From positions 1 through 5,888 of the forward strand of contig JBFXKJ010000249.1 in NCBI GenBank assembly GCA_050173895.1: a stretch of 5,888 bases of DNA, written 5' to 3'. The translations under genes were made by a program, and so were the position numbers. This document shows, piece after piece, positions 1 to 5,001 of this stretch; positions within the stretch are counted from its first letter, which is position 1, and every line of letters starts with the position of its first letter. The notes below the pieces were generated by a model. That model worked only from the letters and a program-made list of their open reading frames with translations, did no database searches and had not been told where the DNA came from. Origin of the DNA: JBCFBK01 sp050173895. Lineage in GTDB: Bacteria > Bacteroidota > Bacteroidia > Bacteroidales > Prolixibacteraceae.

Positions 1-1
1 G

Positions 2-73
2 GTATATCCGCTTGCTTATCTTTGGAGACCCTATCAACTGGTGATTTGGAACCATAAAAAACAGAACAGTTAA
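2..73 (+). CDS. Possible C-terminal end of an unidentified upstream gene (partial)
   Basis: This short stretch is open from the left edge to a TAA at 71-73 and would encode about 23 residues. They begin VYPLAYLWRPYQL and end in a basic tail, HKKQNS. A hydrophobic, aromatic-rich segment followed by lysines would suit the end of a membrane protein, but that is only an impression. The other two forward frames are also open at the edge, with stops at 55-57 and 42-44, so the choice of frame is weak. It was preferred because its stop lies 15 bases before the moaA start, in keeping with the tight spacing of the operon. No family can be assigned. Confidence 0.25.
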   Translation, partial: VYPLAYLWRPYQLVIWNHKKQNS

Positions 74-76
74 TTT

Positions 77-81
77 GAGGA
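77..81 (+). promoter_or_regulatory. Ribosome-binding site of moaA (GAGGA)
   Basis: GAGGA ends 7 bases before the ATG at 89. It is one of only two good Shine-Dalgarno matches in the window (the other precedes moeA), and it supports 89 as the moaA start. Confidence 0.6.
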
Positions 82-88
82 ATTCCCT

Positions 89-1069
89 ATGTTGATTGAT
101 CGTTTCGGCAGAATTCATAATTATTTGCGTATATCATTAACGGATGAGTGCAATTTTCGGTGCAGCTACTGTATGCCCGATAACAACGTAACTTTTATGC
201 CAAAAGACCGGCTGATGCAGCTTGACGAAATTGAGGAGATAGCAAAAGTTTTCGTTAGGCTTGGCGTAGAAAAAATCAGATTGACAGGAGGAGAGCCACT
301 GGTACGAAACGGCGTGGAAAATATGATCAGACGCCTTTCCCATTTGCCTGTAGAACTGACACTGACAACCAATGGCGCGCGATTGCGAAGATTTATCGGT
401 CTGTTTAAAGAAACGGGAATTCATTCTGTCAATGTGAGCCTCGATTCACTGAATCCTGAAGTTTTTAGTTCCGTCACACAAAGGGATACGTTCCGGCAGG
501 TGTGGGAAAATATTTTATTGCTGCTTGAAAATGGCATCCGGGTAAAACTGAATACCGTTGCCATTGCTGGCATCATTGAAAACGAATTGTTCCACTTTAT
601 CGACTTAACCCGGGAACTTCCGCTGCATGTACGGTTTATCGAATTTATGCCCTTTGCCGGCAACCGCTGGCAAAACAACAAGGTCATAACGGCCCGGCAG
701 ATGCTTGATATGGCGGCAAGCCGCTACGACCTGGTAAAACTTAAGGATGAACCGCACGCGACTGCTAAAAAGTATATGGTAATCGGTTATAAAGGCACCA
801 TCGCTTTTATTACCACCATGAGTGACCATTTTTGCGGAGAATGCAACCGTATCAGACTGACAGCCGACGGCAAGATAAAAAATTGTATTTTTGGAAAAGG
901 CGAGCTCGACGTCCTGGGTGCGTACCGGAAGGGAGAGTCGGTTGAAACGCTGATCAGGAAATCGATTGCCGGTAAACATGAAATAATGGGAGGCCAGTTT
1001 GTAAACGGATATCAAAAAACAGATCCCACAGAAATTGAAAACAGAAGTATGATTCAAATTGGAGGATAA
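89..1069 (+). CDS. moaA: GTP 3',8-cyclase MoaA (radical SAM)
   Basis: MoaA is a cytoplasmic radical-SAM enzyme that carries out the first committed step of Moco synthesis. It rearranges GTP to 3',8-cyclo-7,8-dihydro-GTP, the substrate of MoaC. The N-terminal radical-SAM cluster motif is C21-x3-C25-x2-C28, followed by GGEP at 67-70 and the conserved strand segments LTTNG (92-96) and NVSLDSL (115-121). The second [4Fe-4S] cluster that binds GTP is marked by C249-x2-C252-x13-C266. The protein ends in RSMIQIGG, keeping the C-terminal Gly-Gly needed for activity in characterised MoaA proteins. Its 326 residues match the usual family length of about 330, so it looks complete. The ATG at 89 has a GAGGA ribosome-binding site. 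The stop lies 7 bases before the chosen moeA start. All expected catalytic cysteines are present, so the assignment is secure. Confidence 0.97.
   Translation: MLIDRFGRIHNYLRISLTDECNFRCSYCMPDNNVTFMPKDRLMQLDEIEEIAKVFVRLGVEKIRLTGGEPLVRNGVENMIRRLSHLPVELTLTTNGARLRRFIGLFKETGIHSVNVSLDSLNPEVFSSVTQRDTFRQVWENILLLLENGIRVKLNTVAIAGIIENELFHFIDLTRELPLHVRFIEFMPFAGNRWQNNKVITARQMLDMAASRYDLVKLKDEPHATAKKYMVIGYKGTIAFITTMSDHFCGECNRIRLTADGKIKNCIFGKGELDVLGAYRKGESVETLIRKSIAGKHEIMGGQFVNGYQKTDPTEIENRSMIQIGG
1061..1066 (+). promoter_or_regulatory. Ribosome-binding site of moeA, inside the last two moaA codons
   Basis: GGAGGA lies 10 bases before the ATG at 1077 and is a strong Shine-Dalgarno match. The same six bases are the two glycine codons that end moaA. 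This decides the moeA start: the longer reading frame opens with a TTG at 1059 that would itself overlap this site, so translation most likely begins at 1077. Confidence 0.65.
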
Positions 1070-1076
1070 AACAGGT

Positions 1077-2252
1077 ATGATTTCGGTAAACGAAGCCAGG
1101 AGAATATTGGAAGACAATTTAATACGCGGTGAAAGCATTCATGTTCAGGTTTCCCGGTCAGCAGGTTTGGTCCTGTTCAGGGATGTTGTTTCTCCTGCTG
1201 ATGTGCCGCCCTTTGACAATTCGGCTATGGATGGATATGCACTGGCCTGGGATAACAACCATGAAAGCCGGACTGTCGTTGCCGAAATTCCGGCCGGTTC
1301 ACCCCGGAACTTTCATATTGCCGAAGGAGAAGCTGCTCGCATCTATACCGGTTCGCCAATGCCGGCCGGCGCAGATACGGTCATTCCTCAGGAGCAAACT
1401 GAACGAAAAGGAAACATCATTTATTACCGGTCGTCAGGAATAGAAAAGGGCGCAAATGTACGGTATAAAGGAACACAGATCAAAACCGGTGAGGTCATGA
1501 TGCAACAGGGAACGCTCCTGTCAGCGGGGGGAGTAGGACTGCTTGCATCTGTCGGTCTTGCAACTGTTGAGGTATTTTCGCCGCCGATCGTATCAGTTAT
1601 TGTAACGGGCAATGAGCTGTGCGCACCGGGTGAACCCTTGCCGCAGGGAGCGATCTTCGACAGCAACAGCCCGATGCTGGAGGCTGCGCTCAACCGCTTA
1701 GGTGTCCGTGACATTTCTACCAGCCGTGTAGCCGACAATGAGCCCGAGCTTCGAAGTGCCATTGAAAAGGAACTGAATAAAAGCGATATCGTTATCATTA
1801 GCGGGGGAATATCGGTGGGGGACTACGATTTCGTGAAATCGAGTATGGCCGCGTTAGGGATAAAAGAGTTGCTTTACAAAGTGAAACAGCGCCCGGGAAA
1901 GCCTTTTTTTTCCGGAAGATCAAAAAATAAACGGGTATTTGCATTGCCGGGAAATCCAGCCTCGGTGCTGAGTTGTTTCAACCAATATGTGAAACCTTGC
2001 ATTCGCTATTTTATGGGGCACAACAACGTCTGGCAGCCAGACATAAGCCTTCCTTTGGCCGGGGACAGCGTTAAAAAGAAAGGGTTGACCTTTTTTATGA
2101 AAGCTTATGCTGAAAACGGGAAAGTGTTCCTTGCAGAGGGACAACAATCGTTTAACCTCATTGCTTTTTCCAGGGCCGATTGTTTTGCCGAACTCCCGGA
2201 AGAGGCGGATTTTGTCAAAGCCGGTACGCCTGTTAATCTATATTTTCTTTAA
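1077..2252 (+). CDS. moeA: Molybdopterin molybdenumtransferase MoeA
   Basis: MoeA catalyses the last step of basic Moco synthesis: it takes adenylated molybdopterin from the MogA-type enzyme, inserts molybdate and releases AMP. With the start at 1077 the protein has 391 residues, slightly shorter than E. coli MoeA (411). Visible motifs are PPFDNSAMDGYA (44-55), the signature of domain I with Asp52 in the place of E. coli Asp59; TGNEL (177-181); SGGISVGDYDFV (242-253) of the MogA-like fold; and LPGNPAS (290-296). The last 70 or so residues fit the small C-terminal MoeA domain. An alternative TTG start at 1059 would add six residues, but it overlaps the ribosome-binding site and is less likely. 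One oddity: the residue aligned by eye with E. coli Asp142 is Gln134. The gene follows moaA closely and is followed after 2 bases by the permease gene, so the three are probably co-transcribed. Confidence 0.95.
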   Translation: MISVNEARRILEDNLIRGESIHVQVSRSAGLVLFRDVVSPADVPPFDNSAMDGYALAWDNNHESRTVVAEIPAGSPRNFHIAEGEAARIYTGSPMPAGADTVIPQEQTERKGNIIYYRSSGIEKGANVRYKGTQIKTGEVMMQQGTLLSAGGVGLLASVGLATVEVFSPPIVSVIVTGNELCAPGEPLPQGAIFDSNSPMLEAALNRLGVRDISTSRVADNEPELRSAIEKELNKSDIVIISGGISVGDYDFVKSSMAALGIKELLYKVKQRPGKPFFSGRSKNKRVFALPGNPASVLSCFNQYVKPCIRYFMGHNNVWQPDISLPLAGDSVKKKGLTFFMKAYAENGKVFLAEGQQSFNLIAFSRADCFAELPEEADFVKAGTPVNLYFL

Positions 2253-2254
2253 AA

Positions 2255-2998
2255 ATGGCACTGAACGATACAGCCTGGATGATCCTTTTTATGCTGTTGC
2301 CGCTCGCAGCCTTTTTTTACGCATCAGTGGGGCATGGAGGGGCAAGCAGTTATCTGATGCTGCTGACCCTTTTTCAGGTAGACCCCTTGCAGATTCGACC
2401 GGCCGCACTCCTGATGAATATGTTTGTTTCCGGACTGGCCTTTTTAAATTACCGGAAAACATGCCGGTTTCAGCACAGCTTATTCTGGCCGCTCATCCTT
2501 TTTTCCGTTCCGGCCGCATTTTTAGGTGGCTCTGTTGTTGTTGATGAGCATTTGTACCGTAAAATATTGGGAGTGTTACTGCTGTTCCCCGTTGCCCGCT
2601 TTCTAAATCTGTTTCCCGAAAACAAAGCGTATAAGGTTGTCAGGAAGTTCTGGATGGCTCCCCTCCTGGGCGCTCTGATCGGATTTCTGTCGGGGCTGAT
2701 CGGTATTGGCGGTGGAATTCTTCTTTCACCGGTTTTATTGTTGACCGGCTGGGCTTCCATGCGGGAAACCGCCGCCATGAGCGCGCTGTTTATCTTCTTG
2801 AACTCTGCTTCCGGATTTTTGGGGGCCGGCGCATTTTATCCGGCTATCAGTACTGAAGTGTGGCTGCTGATGCCCGGAACCATCGCTGCAGGAATGTTGG
2901 GTGCATGGTACGGGGCTTTCCGCTTCAACCTGAAAACCCTCAGGTATCTTTTAACATCGGTGTTGCTGTTTGCAGCTGTTAAACTGTTACTGGCGTAG
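2255..2998 (+). CDS. TauE/SafE-family membrane permease within the Moco operon
   Basis: This is a 247-residue, strongly hydrophobic protein with about seven or eight predicted membrane segments. It has the two-fold internal repeat typical of the TauE/SafE (sulfite exporter, DUF81) family. The first half carries ASVGHGGASSYL (23-34) and the second GFLSGLIGIGGGILLSP (143-159), both glycine-rich loops in equivalent positions. Charged residues cluster in the short central loop (about 121-131). Members studied elsewhere move sulfite, sulfonates or other small anions, but the substrate cannot be read from sequence. It starts 2 bases after the moeA stop and ends 6 bases before moaD, so it is almost certainly co-transcribed and probably translationally coupled. 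Its placement suggests a role tied to Moco, such as molybdate or sulfur-oxyanion movement, but this is inference. No Shine-Dalgarno sequence is seen, which is common in Bacteroidota. Confidence 0.85.
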   Translation: MALNDTAWMILFMLLPLAAFFYASVGHGGASSYLMLLTLFQVDPLQIRPAALLMNMFVSGLAFLNYRKTCRFQHSLFWPLILFSVPAAFLGGSVVVDEHLYRKILGVLLLFPVARFLNLFPENKAYKVVRKFWMAPLLGALIGFLSGLIGIGGGILLSPVLLLTGWASMRETAAMSALFIFLNSASGFLGAGAFYPAISTEVWLLMPGTIAAGMLGAWYGAFRFNLKTLRYLLTSVLLFAAVKLLLA

Positions 2999-3004
2999 AA
3001 AAAG

Positions 3005-3247
3005 ATGGAAGAAAAATTGCTCAGAATAAAAATGTTCGGTGTTGTTGCCGAAAAAACCGGAACAGGTAATATGACCATTTCGTTCGTGGATCAGACGGAT
3101 CACCTTCGTGCGCTGTTATTGGAGAAATATCCCCAACTGGAAGGAGTGGAATTTGTTTTTGCTGTAAACAGGCAAATTGTGCATCAAAACACCTGGCTTG
3201 GGCAAAACGACGAGATCGCTTTGTTACCGCCCTTTTCCGGAGGTTAA
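3005..3247 (+). CDS. moaD: Molybdopterin synthase sulfur-carrier subunit MoaD
   Basis: MoaD is the small ubiquitin-like subunit of molybdopterin synthase. Its C-terminal glycine is adenylated by MoeB and converted to a thiocarboxylate, which then donates sulfur to cPMP in the MoaE active site. The 80-residue length is typical. The protein shows the beta-grasp pattern: RIKMFGVVAEKTG near the start, LRALLLEKYPQLEG in the middle, FAVNRQIV, then NDEIALLPPFSGG. The obligatory terminal Gly79-Gly80 is present with no extension, so no processing is needed. It begins 6 bases after the permease stop and lies 25 bases before moeB, its activating partner. The partner subunit moaE lies further downstream, beyond moeB and the structured spacer. 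Confidence 0.95.
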   Translation: MEEKLLRIKMFGVVAEKTGTGNMTISFVDQTDHLRALLLEKYPQLEGVEFVFAVNRQIVHQNTWLGQNDEIALLPPFSGG

Positions 3248-3272
3248 AACAGGGAACGATAAAAAGATAACA

Positions 3273-4361
3273 ATGGAACGATTTGAACGGCAGATAAGAT
3301 TACCCGAACTGGGACGGGAAGGCCAGCAGAAACTGCGTGCGGCAAAAGTGTTGGTTGCCGGCGCCGGTGGTCTGGGGTGCCCTGCTGTCCTTTACCTGGC
3401 AGCAGCCGGTGTGGGAACCATCGGCATTGCCGATGGCGACCGGGTTGACGTAACCAACTTAAACCGGCAGGTACTGTTTGGTTTTAATCAGATCGGCAGA
3501 TCCAAGGCAATAGCCGCTGCTGAATTCATTTCAGAACGGTATCCTGATATTCAGGTAAATGCTTATGACCAGTTTCTTACCGTTGAAAATATTCCGGAGA
3601 TTCTGCCCCATTACGATATTGTAATCGACGGAACCGATAATTTTGCCACCCGGTACATGCTGGACGATGCTTCGGTCGTATTTGGCAGGCCATTGGTTTA
3701 CGGTGCCATATACCGGTTCGAAGGACAGGTTGCTCTTTTTAATGCAGGCACCGGAAACGCCGGTTACCGCGATTTGTATCCGCAAACACCGGCTTCCGGG
3801 GAAGTTGGCAATTGCTCAGAGGCTGGGGTACTGGGCATTTTGCCGGGCATGATCGGAACCTTGCAGGCAGCCGAAGCCATCAAGTGGATTGCCGGGATCG
3901 GCAGACTGCTTATCAATAAAGTGTTTTTCTGTAACCTGAAGGATCATTCCTTTTATGAAGTTGATCTGGCTCCCCGTCGGGACACTCAAAACAACCGGCC
4001 AACGACACCGGACGAATTTAAAAATACCGACTATTCGGTAAATTGTAGTGCCTCGCAGGAGATCGGTTGGAAAGAAGCGCTTACTGCTTCAAACCTAAAA
4101 ACGTCTGTTTTTGTTGATATTCGTGAGCCGGATGAAATGCCGCGGTGGTCGAAATCCCAATGCCTTGAAATTCCTGTCGGGCAACTGGAAAAGAAGAAGG
4201 AATTATTTTCGGATGCCACCTCCGTATTCCTTTTTTGCCAGCATGGGATCCGCAGCAGACTGGCGGCAGCAGCGTTGCGGGGAATATTAAAAAGGAACCG
4301 TATTTATTCGGTTACAGGTGGCGTGGAACATCCTGATTCACCTGTCAAACACCAGATTTAA
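3273..4361 (+). CDS. moeB: MoaD adenylyltransferase MoeB with C-terminal rhodanese domain
   Basis: This E1-like enzyme adenylates the C-terminal glycine of MoaD. The chosen start, MERFERQIRLPELG, matches the normal MoeB N terminus and gives 362 residues. The frame is open back to 3177, but that stretch lies inside moaD and looks non-native. The ATP-binding Rossmann motif GAGGLGCP is at 30-37, followed by D54, N62-x-N64-R65, K78 and the catalytic Asp of TDN (122). NCSEAGVLG (180-188) keeps the cysteine of the MoeB/ThiF crossover region. Both CxxC zinc pairs of E. coli MoeB are absent: the first site reads NAGYRDLYP (162-170), and the region after DLAP (231-234) has no cysteine pair. A linker leads to a rhodanese domain (about 266-350) whose active loop CQHGIRS holds Cys322. 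This suggests persulfide delivery to MoaD, as in eukaryotic MOCS3/Uba4. The domain ends unusually, with GGVEHPDSPVKHQI and no usual tryptophan after the GG. A ThiS-directed ThiF role is less likely given the neighbours. Confidence 0.93.
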   Translation: MERFERQIRLPELGREGQQKLRAAKVLVAGAGGLGCPAVLYLAAAGVGTIGIADGDRVDVTNLNRQVLFGFNQIGRSKAIAAAEFISERYPDIQVNAYDQFLTVENIPEILPHYDIVIDGTDNFATRYMLDDASVVFGRPLVYGAIYRFEGQVALFNAGTGNAGYRDLYPQTPASGEVGNCSEAGVLGILPGMIGTLQAAEAIKWIAGIGRLLINKVFFCNLKDHSFYEVDLAPRRDTQNNRPTTPDEFKNTDYSVNCSASQEIGWKEALTASNLKTSVFVDIREPDEMPRWSKSQCLEIPVGQLEKKKELFSDATSVFLFCQHGIRSRLAAAALRGILKRNRIYSVTGGVEHPDSPVKHQI

Positions 4362-4406
4362 ATGAAACGAGCATGACTGTACTGAACACAAACAGGTATG
4401 AAAATC

Positions 4407-4419
4407 CTCGCTATGCGAG
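4407..4419. repeat. Small hairpin 1 (CTCGC-TAT-GCGAG)
   Basis: This is a perfect 5-base inverted repeat with a 3-base loop, all in GC-rich arms. The left arm can instead pair with 4456-4462, which makes the two structures mutually exclusive. There is no following T tract. Confidence 0.55.
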
Positions 4420-4436
4420 TTCCATCCGACCATTAA

Positions 4437-4450
4437 AAAACAAATGTTTT
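4437..4450. repeat. Small AT-rich hairpin 2 (AAAAC-AAAT-GTTTT)
   Basis: Five-base complementary arms flank a 4-base loop. The pairing is weak on its own because it is mostly A-T, and it could arise by chance. It is listed because it lies between two stronger hairpins. Confidence 0.3.
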
Positions 4451-4461
4451 GATTAAGCGAG

Positions 4462-4493
4462 GGCAAAGGCCAAACGGAGTTTGCGGCTTTGCC
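4462..4493. repeat. Strong hairpin 3 between moeB and moaE
   Basis: Outer arms GGCAAAG (4462-4468) and CTTTGCC (4487-4493) pair perfectly. Inner arms CAAAC (4471-4475) and GTTTG (4479-4483) pair perfectly around a GGA loop. Between them, C4470 can pair with G4485 or G4486, leaving small internal mismatches. With 12 or 13 pairs in 32 bases this is the strongest inverted repeat I noticed in the window. It lies 24 bases before the moaE ATG at 4518. Confidence 0.65.
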
Positions 4494-4517
4494 GAGCGTG
4501 AAAAACGACTAATGTAA

Positions 4518-4985
4518 ATGAATTATTTACGGATGAAAGGAAAACCTGAAAATATTTTTATCCGGGGAGCAATTCCCACCGCAAAAATAAGCGAGTCGGT
4601 TCAAAAACATGCTGCAAAGAAAGAAATTGGTGCACATGCCATCTTTCTGGGACAGGTGAGGGCCGACGAGCTGAAAGAAGGCATCGTTGCGGCCATTGAA
4701 TATACGGCTTACGAAGAAATGGCGATCGAAAAAGCACATGAAATAAGGGAGGCAGTCTTTGCAAAATATCCGGTCACCTGCATGCATATTTATCACAGCA
4801 TGGGCCAGGTGAAGGCAGGCGAAATTTGCTTTTTTGTGTTTACCTCAGCGCCACACCGCAGGGAAGCTATCGATGCCTGTAATGAGATCGTGGAGCGAAT
4901 AAAGGCAGAATTGCCAGTATGGGGACGTGAACTGCTCGGGAATGATCAACACGTATGGAAGAAGAATGCCTGTACGAACAGATAA
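4518..4985 (+). CDS. moaE: Molybdopterin synthase catalytic subunit MoaE
   Basis: MoaE is the large subunit of molybdopterin synthase. With thiocarboxylated MoaD it converts cPMP to molybdopterin in the cytoplasm. From the ATG at 4518 it has 155 residues. An in-frame ATG at 4533 (MKGKPENIF) would give 150 residues and fits the usual Bacteroidota MoaE N terminus at least as well. Neither start has a good ribosome-binding site. Family features are GAHAIFLGQVR (38-48), IEYTAYEEMA (60-69), MHIYHSMGQVKAGEI in the middle, the SAPHRREA segment, and IKAELPVWGRE (128-138). Lys129 corresponds to the E. coli catalytic Lys119, but the position matching Lys126 is Gly136 followed by Arg137. It follows the structured spacer, so it may have its own control, and it is followed after 16 bases by the moaC-moaB fusion. 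Confidence 0.94.
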   Translation: MNYLRMKGKPENIFIRGAIPTAKISESVQKHAAKKEIGAHAIFLGQVRADELKEGIVAAIEYTAYEEMAIEKAHEIREAVFAKYPVTCMHIYHSMGQVKAGEICFFVFTSAPHRREAIDACNEIVERIKAELPVWGRELLGNDQHVWKKNACTNR

Positions 4986-5001
4986 TAAATAAGCAGAACC
5001 A

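Larger units (their letters stand above)
4362..4517. other. Structured 156-base spacer between moeB and moaE
   Basis: This is the only sizeable gap in an otherwise tightly packed operon. It contains three predicted hairpins (listed separately) and no convincing gene. The longest ATG reading frame is 27 codons (4373-4456) and runs through two of the hairpins. No run of T follows any hairpin on either strand, so a standard intrinsic terminator is not supported. The segment 4406-4412 (CCTCGCT) is also exactly complementary to 4456-4462 (AGCGAGG), so an alternative long-range fold enclosing the middle hairpin is possible. It could be a REP/MITE-like intergenic repeat or an RNA processing or attenuation element. 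I could not find a clear Bacteroidota-type promoter (TTTG and TAnnTTTG) here. Confidence 0.6.

Noticed and set aside
45..77. Bacteroidota-type promoter before moaA (TTTG at 45-48 with TTAATTTG at 70-77)
   Set aside because: The spacing is longer than the consensus, the second motif is imperfect, and transcription would begin after the moaA ribosome-binding site.
1..88. Moco or tungsten-cofactor riboswitch before moaA
   Set aside because: The visible leader is too short and shows no long paired structure; any such element would lie outside the window.
1059..1076. Six-residue N-terminal extension of moeA from a TTG
   Set aside because: The TTG overlaps the GGAGGA site that fits the ATG at 1077, and MISVNEARRIL resembles the usual MoeA start.
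605..1138. 177-residue reading frame on the minus strand over moaA
   Set aside because: It is the antisense shadow of a well-supported gene, with no recognisable domain. The other minus-strand frames were rejected on the same grounds.
2107..2544. 145-residue plus-strand frame overlapping the end of moeA and the start of the permease
   Set aside because: It is out of frame with two well-supported genes and shows no family features.
3177..3272. 32-residue N-terminal extension of moeB
   Set aside because: It lies largely inside moaD in another frame and looks non-native. MERFERQIRLPELG at 3273 is the normal MoeB start.
4373..4456. 27-codon small reading frame in the moeB-moaE spacer
   Set aside because: It passes through two hairpins, has no ribosome-binding site, and its length is expected by chance.
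4462..4500. Intrinsic terminator after moeB formed by the strong hairpin
   Set aside because: No T-rich tract follows the stem on either strand.
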